Source of the DNA: Wuchereria bancrofti
Lineage: Eukaryota; Nematoda; Chromadorea; Rhabditida; Onchocercidae
DNA: 64,000 bases
Direction of reading: 5' to 3'
NCBI GenBank assembly: GCA_005281725.1
Contig: SSBO01000005.1
Coordinates: 62,001 to 126,000 of the forward strand
Below are positions 1 to 13,698 of the stretch, one piece after another (position 1 is the first letter of the stretch; every line of letters begins with the position of its first letter). The position numbers and the translations under genes are program-made. Below the pieces are notes generated by a model. It was not told the origin of the DNA, made no database searches, and saw nothing but the letters and a program-made list of their open reading frames with translations.

Positions 1-392
1 GCAACAAATGCTGCTGTTTTGTCGACAATTGCTAAAAGAAGAAAGGAATTTATTTTGTTTGCTCTTCAACTGTTAGTTTTATCACCATTTAGTTTTAGAT
101 AAGCAGAAAAACACGAAAAAAAGCTTAATACATACTGCTATAAAAATAACATGCTTCGTTGCATATTTAACAGTATGGTGAAATGATGAAAAATACCAAT
201 ACTGACTGATAACTTTTGACTTTATCACTAAGATAAATGAAGTGACAGCATAAACCAAAAATGCAACTGACTTCTAATATCTGGTGGAGGATAAATAATG
301 CCGATAACTTGTCGCCCGCTCATCGATGGTTCAGTATTCACCGAATCTTCCTCCCGATTCGAAACCATAACAACAGGTGGCATAGGAGGCAT
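1..392 (-). CDS. SF3A1: Splicing factor 3A subunit 1, first two exons (partial)
   Basis: This is the 5' end of the U2 snRNP component SF3A1 (yeast Prp21), which acts in the nucleus in branch-site recognition. Exon 1 is 272-392: ATG at 390-392 and a gtcagt donor at 271-266. Exon 2 starts at 31 after a ttttag acceptor and runs off the window. About 50 codons are visible. They contain GIIYPPPDIR followed by IVDKTAAFVA, which matches the remembered start of SF3A1 just before the first SURP domain (human has GIIYPPPEVR then IVDKTASFVA). The intron is phase 1 and joins to read DIRTIVDK. The N-terminal leader is short and begins MPPMPP. SURP and ubiquitin-like domains lie outside. The identity is seen as a match to remembered family sequence; I am fairly sure. 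Confidence 0.9.
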
Positions 393-425
393 TTTGTTGA
401 AATCAATTTATGCTGAAAACAAGCA
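393..425 (-). promoter_or_regulatory. Probable trans-splice acceptor of SF3A1
   Basis: On the minus strand a gttttcag acceptor (413-420) lies 20 bases upstream of the SF3A1 ATG, with no coding potential between. This is the layout expected for spliced-leader addition in nematodes. It could instead be the 3' end of an intron in the 5' UTR. Confidence 0.5.
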
Positions 426-3400
426 TCGATAAAACTAGCATCAAAAATTCTACAAAACTCGCTAATCGCCATTAATATTTAGCAAATCATCCACCTACTG
501 ACTTGTTATACTCGATAATCTTCAATTTTTAGTTAGCAAGAAAAAGTATTTGATAATGTAGAGCTTTTCCAAAGCTTCTGATTGATAAACAGTGAACAAC
601 TTCCGTAATCATTTACCATACTATCACCATACTTTCGTACATCTCGAATCAATTTAAATTCTTACGGTGCATAGCATATGGTTAAATATTTAACTACTAT
701 TTACTGCTTATTTCAAATTAAAATTCAAATTCAGATTCGAATTTTATGATTTGCAGGTTACCATTTCCTCGTCATCAAAATAATATTAATTTCCTCAACA
801 TAAAAAGAAATTCTCCAAGTATATCGCTATGAGAAAAAAAGCAGTTGATTATTGACGTATTTGATCATCTCTTGTCTCCAACAATTATATGCTATTTTGG
901 ATATTTTCAAGTGCTACAAATATTACTACTAATAAACAGTAATGTTGGTCACAAACCCTAATAGATGCTAAGACCAAAAAAAGACGAAGAAATTTTCGTT
1001 AACATTAGAATGTTAACAGATAAAGTGATGAAGTGATAACAACTGATAACATAATCAGTATGCGAAAAATAGGAAGGTCAGAGAAGCTAGAACGAAAAAG
1101 TTGTCAGGGAAGGTAGAGTGTTGCAAATATGTTGCATGCAACGGTCTGTGAAATTCATATTGCGAAATAGCATTGATAGGTAAAAGGTTGAAGATTGGGA
1201 TGAGCCTGGGTATGGTGGTTTTTGATAATCGAATTTGAATTTGGGATTAAATTCGAACTGAAACTTAAGTTCATTTTTTCCTTTAGATTTTTTAGTCATT
1301 TAAAGTTCGAATTTCTGAAATTAATGTTACCTGGCATAGAAATGAAAAGGCATCATGGTACTTAAGGATTATGAATAATTGATATTTACTGATTATAAAT
1401 TTTAACTCGAATTCGGATTCTAATTCGAAATGGATATATCTGTTTTGGGTCATAAAAATCTCAATTAGTCAGAGATGTGCTTAAAAACTTGCCATGGTAT
1501 ACTAATTGGTCAAACTTGTGAAAGCTGCTAACTGATTATCAAGCAAATAGTCAGAAACTGTTAAAGAATCTCTTATCACTAAGAATTAAGCACTTAAAGC
1601 TCAGAAAATTTCCGGAACTGAGTGAAAGTTGATCTGAAACTATGTTTCGAATCATTGAACTATCTGTCACTCTTTACTTCTGGTTCTGAACACGGATTAT
1701 TTAAGTCGAAACTTAATATGTCGCGATGTTCCCTGAACGTTATGCCAAAACATAGAGATTTACGGTCTTTCTTAATCTATCTTCTTTTCCTTCTAATTAA
1801 GATTATGTTACCAATCATGAGAGTCAGTTAATTAGTCAACCGGTGATTTTTTTTATTAAAATTTTGAAAAATTTAAATATTTCGTGAATTTGAAATACAA
1901 GCTAAGTGATATTTCTGATTATACTTTCTAAATATACATTCAGTCATTTCGTTATAAAATATAATAGCTTCTTGCGTTTGTCTTCTGGCATCGAGAAAAA
2001 ATCTGAGTTGATATTTGCTAGTCCAAAACTGAGGAAAAATTTAAATTAGAACCATAATGTTTAGAACAATAAACAAGGACAAATGATCAACACTTGGCTT
2101 TATTCCATATGTTGCGAAGTAGTTCTTCTCATCTCTCTTATCTCGTTTATTTAATCTTCTTTCTTCCTGACTTGTATGTTGATTATTTAAGTTACTTGTA
2201 GAATAATTCAATTTCAAACTTTAACTTCTAGCAATTTCTTAAAATTTTAGCAGTATATCAATTCATAGTTGTGTAAAAATCGCTTAAAAAGTGATATAAT
2301 GATGGCGAAGTTTTGATAAATGCTCAAAAATGTAATTCAAAAAGCTTCAAGTAAATACTCTATTTTTATTAACGAACAAAGCAAAAAGACTTGGAAAAAT
2401 TGGATCAATTCGACGAAGCAAACTGATCGAAATTAATCAATAAATAATCAATGGATAAGAAAGATGATAAATGATACTCATTGAGGATAATATGCAAAAG
2501 TATTGCACTGAATAACTGAATCACTTCTTTTTTTGCTTCCTTTTTTTGAATTTTTTTTTTCTCAAAAAATAATTTTCGAAAATTTTGCACAAATTTTTTC
2601 TCAACTTTTTCTTTTACAATTTTAGCTTAAAAATAAATTATTCATTTCAGCTTACGCAATGAAAAGAAAAAAGAATGAAATTTTATGCTAAACTTAGTTG
2701 CAATAAGAAAGATTTTAAAAAGTGTAAAATAATAAGGAAGTGAAGAAATGATAGATATAAAGATAGGAAATTCGTTATTCATAATTAGTTTTTTTCTTCC
2801 TTTGTTCTTTTTTTTCAATAAATTAAAAAAAGTTGCTCTTCCTTTTTCTTTTTTCTTTATTTCTTTCATCACTTCTATTATCTTCTTTAATCAATTATAA
2901 TTTTTCTCGAAGGTACATATTCTTGTTCTCCTCCTCTTAATTTATTTATTGCTGGTTAGATTCTAGAAAACTTACTTTCTCACTAGTTTATATCTCAAAT
3001 CTCTTATGTTCTGTCTATTTCACTATTTTATATTTCCAATAAGAATTTATCTAAGACTCTAACTTTCAATTTTACTTACTGTCGATTAGTATATAATTTA
3101 TTATTTCATCTAATTGTAACAGATCAAATATATATATTATTTTAGTTACTACTGGAATATATATTATACTTACAATTTCGGTAATACATTTACATACATT
3201 GAATTATTTGACAAATAAATATGAATATGTTTTATTAGCATTTCATTTTCAATCTTATTGACATAACTTTAAAAAAAAAATAATATATCTAATGCATAGA
3301 ACTGATATGGTACATAATATTAAGAAAACATCAGATCAATTTATAATCGGTAATTATTATTAAATATAATTTCCACATTCTAAAAAGTATTTAAATAATT

Positions 3401-6400
3401 CAGTCAGCTATTATACTATCACTAGAATTCTCTTCCTCTCTCTCTCTCTCTTCATCTCTTCCTCTCTCTCTCTCTGTGCTCATGTCGTTTTTTATAAAAT
3501 TATCATTTCACCCAGTTGTATCAGATGAAAATGTTAGATGGATAAATAAGTATATAAATACATACACATGCATGTTGGTATGTATGTAAAGTGGTAAAAG
3601 GAAGCCGTCATTTCCGGTTAAGGAAAACGATGTAAAGCTTAAACGGAAACGGATAGCTTTATATCGGTTTAGTTATTTATATCATCAATTTTAGCACCAA
3701 AATTTGATATAGCTGATTGGTTATTTTATTTATCAAATTCTTCATATCGGCCAATAACTAATTATGATAAATCATAGAGTTTAACCGGAAACGGAATAAC
3801 ATATAACCTTATTTTATTCAAAACAAATTCTCGTTTTAAATTTACTCGTTTAATTAATTATAGCGTATTAAATTTAGAATAATATGAAATTCAATTAATT
3901 TTTCTGTCTTTTTTTCAACCAAATCAATAAAACATTTTGTCATTTTAGAAGTTCAACTTTAAAAATTCATTAAAATTGAGGAAGATTTTTGATGGGAATA
4001 AATTCTGACTAACATGAAATTATAAATGGAAAGATTAAATGGATGATACATAAGTGTAGCTTTATTACTTATTTTAGATAGAAATTAAAATTTTAAATTG
4101 TTAAGACTTTATAAAATATAGCATTAAAATATTACATCAAAAGTAAGCCATAATTTTCTTTCATCATTTTTTCCAATTATTCTTCTATAATATACAGATA
4201 TTTGCTTATTATCAAATATTCTCTCCTTTCTCCCTCTGATACCGCTAAATTTCATGTCATACTTTCAAAATATTTTAATAAAGCTTTAAAATAAAGTCTA
4301 AAAAAGGTACCAGTAAAAAATGAATTTTTTCAAAAAAAAAAAAAAAAGTTGACAGCTATTAACATAACAATCTGGTCTTGAATGTTAGAATATATGGAAT
4401 GATAAAGATGATAAGAATTTATAACCATAAATATTCGATTAAATATATTGATATTTTCACTTTTTCCATCTGAATAATTAAAATATCAAAAATTAAACTA
4501 GAAATTTCACTATATTCTTTTTACTTATTTTCATCTTTTAATTTTCATTATTGTCCATTTCTCTTTTAACTATTTTGATTGCATTTTTTTTAAATATATT
4601 TTAATAATATTAAAGTTTGAAAAATCATTGATAGTGGATATTTTCCTTTTTTATTTTGTGTGTGTGTGTGAATATTTTAATTCATTCGATATTAACTATA
4701 AATCTTTCAGACATGTTTTATCGATATGTTATTATTCTTCGTTTTCTTTTTCTTTCTGCTTTTTTCTCTTCCTCTCTCTCTCTCTCTCTCCCTTTCTTTA
4801 CTCCTCCTTCTATTTTTATTTAGTCATTTCCATTAGATCTTAAAAGAATGTCATACAGTTTCTCTTTTATAATTAAAAATGAAATATTTGGTTGACAATA
4901 CTGTCTACCGTTATCATTTTATCGCACTTATTTAAATTTATTTTTAAACAAATTTTTTTTTTTGTTTAAACAGTTCGAAGAAAAAAAAATAGCTCGAAAT
5001 GATAAGTGATGATAATGGAATTGTTGCAATTTAATTCTAGTTCAAATTTTGACTTCAATTTTATTTTTTATTATTGCTATATCTTTAAATTCATTTCATT
5101 TAAAAATTTCGGTAGTAATGGCAATAATAATAACAATAATAATAATTCAATAGGTTGTTATTTAAATCTCTTATTTCATTTATTTTCTTTCTTACTCTTT
5201 CATCATTTTTCTATTTAAAGAACTTTAATTTTCCACTTTTAATTTTCCATTCTTTCCTTTTTTTCTCTCTTTCTCTCCCTCACTCCTTTTTATTTTCTCA
5301 TTTTTTCATTTTTTTCCTTTTAATTTCAGGAAACAATTTATTCTCATTTTACTTCTTACCAACAACATCATTTATCTATTCCGAATTTTAATGCTATTCT
5401 ATTTCATCCGGTCTTTCTCATATTTAACCGCTTTTCTTGTTTGCGTTTTCTGAAAAAAAAAAAAAAGACAGCGATGAAAAAGAAATAGAAATATCGATGG
5501 ATTGATTATTTGTATTATTGTATTATTCATTATCATTTAAAAAAAATTGAAAAAAATCGATGGTAATGATAGTTTTACTTAAATTTTGTCCTCAATAATT
5601 TTGCAATGTAATTAATAAGTGTTGCTTACTCGTATCATTTTCATACATTTTAAATTCTAATATTTAATTACTATATTGTTATTCATTATCATTCAAACAG
5701 CAGAAAGATAAAGGAAGATAATTTTTTGTTTTTATCACTCAAATTAATAATTTAAACCATATTTTCATTCATCAGAACTAGTAACACAGTGAATTTTTTT
5801 TCTTTTTTTTGAGTAATTCAAGTAATTTGGGCAATATTTTAAATTGATGACATTTTATATTATTTTACTCTTTTTTTTTTCGTTACATTTTATTTATTAA
5901 ACTTTTCCATTGTTATATATCATGCGACAATATTTTATTTGAATGGAACAATTTAAAAATGCATGTATTTTTGTTTCTATCATATTCTTTAATCTTTTAC
6001 ACTTTTGATTAACTTTTGCTATTTCCAATTGTCATTCATCTTTAATTATTTTGACATACAATTGTTATTGAAAAATTGAATTGAAACAATACCTGAAAAT
6101 TAATAAAAATTATTTTTTTTCTTGAAAAATAAAAATTAGAGATTTTATTATGCATTTAAGTTTTCTTTTTGTTTTATATATAAAATTTGATATGAAATTG
6201 TTACATTTTGTGAAAAGAATAAAATTCAATAATTTCTATTAAAAAGTTAATTTATTTTTGCTTAAATATCATTATTATGCCATTTTTTTTCCAATTTTCG
6301 AAATTATTATGCTTCAATTTTTTTTCTTTTTTTTTGAAAATTATTTTAAAGTAAAAAAGAAAAAAAAACATTTGAATTCATTAGCATACAATTTTCACCT

Positions 6401-6412
6401 CTTTTTTTTTGA
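416..6412. other. Gene-free AT-rich intergenic DNA
   Basis: I see no supportable gene here. All open frames are short and rich in Phe, Lys, Ile, Asn and Ser, as expected of T- or A-rich low-complexity DNA. Microsatellites include CT runs at 3430-3476 and 4766-4792. A few loosely similar AATTCGAATT-type stretches occur between about 720 and 1430. As the space between SF3A1 (minus) and the channel gene (plus), it should hold divergent promoters, but no recognisable core element is visible. Confidence 0.6.
3430..3476. repeat. CT microsatellite
   Basis: Two blocks of (TC)n are separated by TTCATCTCTTC. It is a simple repeat with no associated gene. Confidence 0.85.
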
Positions 6413-6837
6413 TGATATCGCTAACTGATGATAACATAAACACATGCGTCATATATCAGTAAGAAAATTTTAAAAATGTTTCACTATCATATTGTTTTCG
6501 TCAATTTCAAAAAAAGAAAAAAAAAAGGAAAAAATGAGTAAAATACTTTGATGGACAACGATTTTTTGTTTCATATTTTCTTCCATTTCATTTTTTAACT
6601 TTCTTTCTTCTTTTTTTTTNNNNNNNNNNNTGATATCGCTAACTGATGATAACATAAACACATGCGTCATATATCAGTAAGAAAATTTTAAAAATGTTTC
6701 ACTATCATATTGTTTTCGTCAATTTCAAAAAAAGAAAAAAAAAAGGAAAAAATGAGTAAAATACTTTGATGGACAACGATTTTTTGTTTCATATTTTCTT
6801 CCATTTCATTTTTTAACTTTCTTTCTTCTTTTTTTTT
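6413..6837. repeat. Assembly gap flanked by a direct duplication
   Basis: A run of N at about 6620-6630 separates two apparently identical copies of about 207 bases (6413-6619 and 6631-6837), each starting TGATATCGCTAACTGATGAT and ending in a T homopolymer. A perfect duplicate exactly abutting a short N run is the usual sign of two contig ends that were not merged, so the duplication is most likely artefactual. A true tandem repeat broken at its poly-T cannot be excluded. Confidence 0.85.
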
Positions 6838-7829
6838 TTATTTCTTTTTTTTTTTTCTTTTTGTTTCACTTTGATGAATTGTGTTAAATTGCCCTTTTAC
6901 ATTTTTTACTTTCATTTTTCCGTTCTTCTTTCTTTTTTTTTTCCTGTTAATTTTCGTTTGCATGATATAAAAACAACATAAAAAAGCAAATGAATGCAAT
7001 TAATTTAATCTCGCAAAAACGCAAATGCATTTGTTGCAGAATTGCAGATGCATTCATTCGTCCAACAAAATTGCAACTGTCATATTGTCATTTAAAAAAA
7101 AAAAAAAAAATAAATTGTCGGGAAATATCAAAGAATAATCAGATCTAACATTACAGGTAAGCTAATTTATCAAATATTTGATAGGTTCACGTAAGATTTC
7201 GTGTTTTTGACGTAATGATTTTGAATGCTATACTTTGAGGAGATAAATCGTGCTATATGATAGCGTAATGACTTTTCACACTTACGTTAAACAACTAATA
7301 ATAGCAGAATAGTTTGATATTTTCTGGAATTTTCAGTTGAATACCAGAAATGATAACTTTTGAAATATTAGTTATTGTTGTTTACGTAAACTGACGTGTA
7401 ATACGATTCAATATGTCAATAATACTACTGCAAGTATCAATCGTATTGAATCTGATAGCACTAATATGACATTTCAATTATTTAGTTATTCTACCTAAAT
7501 GTCATTTATGTTACGGCTAATTAAGTTATCAGTGATAAACTGCAGCTAATCAGTGATAATTGCATGTAGATATTACTAGGCTAATCTAATGCAACTTTAT
7601 ACATTCCATATATATATTTCATTCTAAATTATTTCATATCTTGCGTTTTTTTTTTAACATTTATCTGTTTATATGTTAAACTAATTTTAAATTAATTTTA
7701 ACTTGGCTAATTTGATCTTTTCTACTTTATCATTTCCTTCTATTTCTATTTTTACAAACTTTATATATCAAATCAAATCTAATTTTTTGTTTTCTTTTTG
7801 CCATCAAACATTATTTTTGGCTTGTTTTT

Positions 7830-7879
7830 CTCTCTCTCTCCCTCTCTCTCTTCCTCTCTCCTTCCCTCTCTCCCTCTCT
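7830..7879. repeat. CT microsatellite
   Basis: An interrupted (TC)n stretch. The short open frame across it is a low-complexity artefact rich in Ser and Leu. Confidence 0.85.
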
Positions 7880-8145
7880 AATATCATTCATTGAAGTCAT
7901 GTGAAAACAACAAAAAAAAATTTGCTGGTTAGCACTAACAAATTTTTGTTATTTTGCCATAGCTTAAAAAAGATTAAAAGTGGAAAAGTTTTAAGCATAA
8001 ATTTGATAAATTTGAAATTTATTTGGGAATGATTTAGCTTTCAGTTGAATACGAAATTTTATATAATTCTAATGAATAAATTGTGACATAGCAACCTTTT
8101 TTTCTTTTCAAGAAAAGTTAATTGTCAATCAAAATTTATCCTAAA

Positions 8146-8245
8146 ACAACAACACTAACAATAGCAACAACAATAACAATAACAACAATAACAGCAACAA
8201 CAACAATAATAACAACAATAATAATGACAACAACGATAACAATTA
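8146..8245. repeat. AAC/AAT trinucleotide repeat
   Basis: About 100 bases of imperfect (AAC)n/(AAT)n. In one frame it would read as poly-Asn, but it has no flanking exon signals, so I treat it as a microsatellite. Confidence 0.8.
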
Positions 8246-11200
8246 CCATATTCTCATCATTCTAATTAAAAGAAGATAATAAAACGCGTGTATGTTCTTT
8301 TAATAGTATTTATGTTTTAATAAATATTAAAAAAGACAAAATTAATATGTCTCATAAAAAAAAAAAAAAACGATTTCATTTACTAAAAATTGCCGATGTA
8401 TTTTTTCAGAAATTGTTGCAATAAAAGTTTTTTTTTTAAATATATATGCCTTTATTGTTTAAGAATGGAAAAGAAAATAAAGCAAATAAAACTTAACTAT
8501 GAATTATATATTTTTTTTAAAAAAAAGAAAATGAATTGTTCATTTGATGGAAATAACAGAAAAAAACTAAAGAATATTAACATTTAAAAATGATAAATTT
8601 AAAGCTAAAACTTTTCACTTTACCTCTGCTCTCTGTTCTCTCTAAAAAAAAAAAAAAAATGAAATATGTATATATTATAGCAATTTTAAAAAATAAGCTC
8701 CAAAATATTGTTTTCAATTTTTTGCTCTTTTTATTCTTTTGCAAAATTATGTCTAACAAGCCTGAATGAAATCAATGTTTTGCTAGTTGAGAAAGAAAAA
8801 GTAAACAATGTTTTTTTTTTTTTTCAAACCAATATTTCGGCACTTTCATTTGTAAACGTTATTATCGTCTTCGCAGATATTACAGAGACTAAAAAAAGGG
8901 AAAAAAAAGGAAGCGAAAATGTAAATTCAATGTTTTCATTTTTCATTGCAATTATTGGAAAAGAATTTTTTGAATAATTTATGCAATTGAAAAAATAAAA
9001 TAAAATCTAATCATTGAAAAATTAACTTAAAACATTTCTTTTTAAAATATAATTGATCTACTTAAGTTCATTTAATATGAACCAGAAAGACAATTAAATT
9101 AATTCTTAATTGAATGAAAAATGAGCAAAATATAATTGACATTTTTAATGTTTGGAATTGATAAAAGAGCTTAAAATTAAATGATAAAGTAAGTTTAATT
9201 AATTGTTGTACTTAATGACATGCTACAGGAATTATTAAAATCATTTTTTAACTTATGAAGAAGAAATTTATTTCAAAATGCATTCAATTCTTAAAATAAA
9301 CTTTCTAAATCATAATCATATTATAAAATTATAAATTATGATAAAATATTAGTATTTTTCAATCTTTTCTACAATCAATTTTTTAAAACTTTCTATATTA
9401 ATCAGAGATTTTTTTTTTGTGTTTAATAATTCGAAATGATTATCATTTGAAAGATATTTATAGAAATTATTGACAAAATTCATTTTTGTCTTTCATCTTC
9501 TTCTTTTTAAGTATTTTTAAAATAAAAATTTGCATACTTATAGCTTCTATCAACAAAAGCCTTTTTGCTTAATTCAAACTAAATTTCGATAAAGTTTGGC
9601 ATTTTAAAATTGTATCAGAAATCTTTAATGGAATAGAATAAAAAAGCAGCTTTTGACGATAAATAATCTTTTTGGAAATTAAAATCATCAAATCAAAATT
9701 TGAATTTTTTAAGTTTCAAAAAAATGAAATTCTTAGCTTCATTTTTCTTTTCTTTTTTTTTAAGTTTCATTACATTCCGATAGAAAATGATATGATCTAA
9801 TCGGGCATAGTTAGATGAGATTCAATCAATAAATTTCTAAATCTCAATAAAATTAAGAAATTTTTCGATAAGGTAATTTCAACTTTACAAAATGAAATTA
9901 AAATTTTTGCTAGTTCAAATGATTTATCATTACAATGTAAAGAAAGAGAAAAAAATCTAATAAAATTTTAAAACGGCAAAGATTTTAAAATAAATTATTT
10001 GAATAATTAAAGAAATGATAAAAGATGGAAAAGTTCAAATTTGATGGAACAAAAAAAAAAAGTATTTCAATTATTATTTATTCACATCATTTCATTTCCA
10101 GTAGAAATTTTATTTTCCCTTATTTAATACTAATTCAAATGTCATTTCCGAATTTCATTTTTCTTCCTTTCCGTTTCGTTTCTAAAAATAAGAAAAAAAA
10201 GTTTTTTCTTTTTAAATTTGAACTATAATAATATTTCATATTATTATATTACTTTATGTTTATAATTTTGCAAAATAATTCCATTATTAAATTGAATTTT
10301 TCAAGGAATTTTTTATTTAAATCTATCTGTTTTTCTCTTTCTTTTCAAATTTAATCATATTTATAATTTTTTAACGAAAAAGAAAATTGTTAAAAAATAC
10401 TAATTGCTAATATTATTTTAACACTTAAAAATGCTAACATTATTTTTGATGAAAGCTCAATGTTTTTATTTCTAAAATTTTCAATTTTCATAATGTTTCT
10501 TTATTCATTTATATAAAATATTTCACAGTTCTATTTTATTCATTTTTTAAAATTATTTGTTTGTTTGTTTGTTTTTTACTATTAACAATATTTATTTATA
10601 CTATAATTTTTTTTTTCTTCACGAAAATCTTATTTTTTCAAGTTTTTTTCTTTTTTAGAATTTCCGTTTTAATTCATATCATTTTTTACTGATTTAGAAT
10701 GAATGATTAAATTATTTTATCAAAATTAAATTATTTCATCAAAATTTTTGTTGTTTTCTACTGAAAATAGTTTGAATTGATTTTTTCATCGATTAATTTG
10801 ATGATTAATTTTTTTTCTTTTTTTTTATTAGATCAGATGTAATTTGCTTATTGAAAATATTGAAAATGCATCATTAAGAGACTTACCGCCAACTTTGTCA
10901 TTCTTACTTATAATAAATGAAAAGTAAATTATTGTTTGAAATTTGGCTTAAACGTAGATTTAATTTAATTCTTTGATATGATATATTTATGATAATTTTG
11001 ATCCCAAAGATTAGAACAATGAATGATAATGAAGCATTGGAAAGAATGGAAGAAATGTTTTCTTTCATTCTCTTCTTTCCTACTACGAAAGAGTTGTAAA
11101 CATGAAAAACTAAGTAAGTAAAATTAAAATTATTATAAGTAATATTTAAGTTAAGTTATTATAAGTAATATTTTTAAACTAACTAAGTAATACTTAAATT

Positions 11201-13450
11201 ATTCACTATGATATATAAACCAATCATTTATGATTGTATGAATTTTTAATTCTCATTTTATCATTCATTTTCATTTATCTATTTAAATTGTTTTCATATT
11301 TTTGATTATTATTATTTATTATTATCATTATTTCATTTTGTTCCTGTAATTCACTAATAGTCTAATATTATCACTATAGTATTATCACTATCTAATTTGC
11401 CTATGCATAGATGAAACGAGAGATATGTAATAAATATGATAATAAAAAAAAAAATGATAAATCATAGGAAGAAAAGAAACAAATGAAATAAAAGATAGAA
11501 AATTTCATTGAATAAGAAATTGATCGATAGAAAATATATACATATATGTTTGTATGAATATGACAAAATTGAAAGTTGCGATGAGAGAGAGAAAAATTTT
11601 AAAAGTGACATTTTAACTAATAAATGTTATATTTGTTAAGAATGAAAGAAAAAAGAAAAAAGAAAAAGGAATGACAAAAGTGATAAATCACATATGATAA
11701 AAAGAATTGAATGATTAATGATAGAAAGTTTTAAACCATTAGGGAGATATTTTCTTGATTTTCTTAACTTTATTTCACACTTATATCACATCTTCCTTTT
11801 TTCCCTTTAATCCTTTTTCTTTACCTTTGTCATATACCTTTTTTGTTTTTCTTTAAATAATCTTTAATTAAGTAATCCTAAGTAAATCTTTTCTAATTCT
11901 TATAAATAGCACTTTGAATAGCAATGATATAATGATATAATTTAATATGCAACATATTTTATTTAAATAAAATTTTCGTATGGAATATGATACAATTAAA
12001 AATTAACATTTTAAGAAATATCATTTTTTGTTTTTTTTTTCTATCACATTGTGAATTTTGAAATTGTTTACTTCTATCAATGATTAATTTTAACCTTTTA
12101 ACCATTATTAATAGCAATCAGATAGATGTATTTTTCATTTGTAGCATATCGTTAATAGTAATTAAAATTCGACTTCATTCTACAATAATTTATTTCAAAA
12201 TCATTGACGTAACGTACGTCATTCAGAGGCATCATCCAAGTAATCGTTATTTATTGATCGTTCAATGGTAAAACAATCATATTAAAATTTCTCATTTTTG
12301 TTACAATTGTGCTTCTATAGTAGTTTATTCAGTTTACGTATTTTATCAGCAATGATGAATGCTACGTAATCCGTGAAACACTTATTGCAAGTTTAAGCAA
12401 TTTCACGCTAATTAACACGTAATAATATTACTAATTATATTCATCACAAACCATTATTTTACTTTTTTAAACAAACTTATAAAATGAAATATAAGTATAT
12501 CATTGTATAAAATTTAATTGTTAACTTTAGTATTACTATTATCATTTATTATTGGAATTAATCAATTTTGAATAAAAACTGATTCAAATTTTTCTTTCAT
12601 TTTCAAAAAATACATTTTTTGAATTTTGACAATGTATGTTACTTAAATTAAAATAAATCAAATAAATAAACAATAGAAAATGATCAATTATAATCGTAAA
12701 AATTAATTAAATACAAAGAAACAAATCGATTAAATAACAGAAAACAATTAATTGCAATCATATTAATTAATTAGATACAAAGGTAAGTAATTTGTAATAT
12801 TAAATTGCTGGCAAAATTCAAATATTACCGCTAATTAACAATAATTGGCGCTAATAACAATGTTTTTTTCTTTTTTTTACATTATTTAAGTTAATTTTTT
12901 TCCCAAAATTTCTCATACAAATTTGAAGATAGAAAAATTTATTTTAGATATTTCATATTTTAATGATGCAAATTTGTTTGACAATATCAAAATGTTTATT
13001 ACTGAAAGCATGCGTTTCTTATACAACACACGTATTTCACGTTTCCAATGATTAATCAAATAATCAAAAAGACAATAATTAAGCTTAGAAACATTTAATG
13101 ATGGCAAATTTTAACATTTATTACAGTAAACTTTTCATAAATTGAATTGATCGATGTCATCAAGTACAATTCATCGTGTTTTCTTGCTTAAATTATTAAA
13201 TTAATCAATAATAGTTGTAGAAGTAATTTCATCCTTTCTATTTCTATTTCAGGCTTCCTACAAACAAACTACCCTAGTGACAATTAAAATCCTTTGGGAC
13301 ATTTTTTTTTTTCAGTTCTATTCTGATCAATTTACCATGAAAGGACGAATATTGAATATTTTGAGCTATTATACGTCATTTCTTTCCTCTCAAATCTTAG
13401 TCCATTTTAAGATTTTTTTCAATCTAGCATTAGTAATAAGGCGCTTTTTT

Positions 13451-13698
13451 AATCAACAAATCCTTTTCAATATTTAATATCTCTTACAATTTATCCCTTC
13501 TCAACAGTTAATATTTTTTACAATTTAATCGATAAGCTAAAATTTTATTTTATTTATTTATTTTTAATCAACAAATTTTTCTCAATATTTAATATTTTTT
13601 ACAATTTATCCCTTTTCAATATTTAATATTTCTTACAATTTATCCCTTTTCAACAGTTAATATTCTTTACAATCTAATCGATAAACTAAAGTTTTATT
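13451..13698. repeat. Diverged tandem duplication
   Basis: A segment beginning AATCAACAAA and containing TTTAATAT, TTACAATTTATCCCTT and AACAGTTAATAT is repeated about 116 bases later with substitutions and an internal extra copy of the TTACAATTTATCCCTT motif. It is non-coding. Confidence 0.7.

Noticed and set aside
1087..5391. Several short open frames on both strands in the left intergenic region
   Set aside because: They are below 80 codons, have strong Phe/Lys/Asn/Ser bias, and lack exon partners or start context; they are typical of AT-rich DNA.
8146..8290. Poly-Asn reading frame across the AAC repeat
   Set aside because: A microsatellite with no splice or start context; the frame ends shortly after the repeat.
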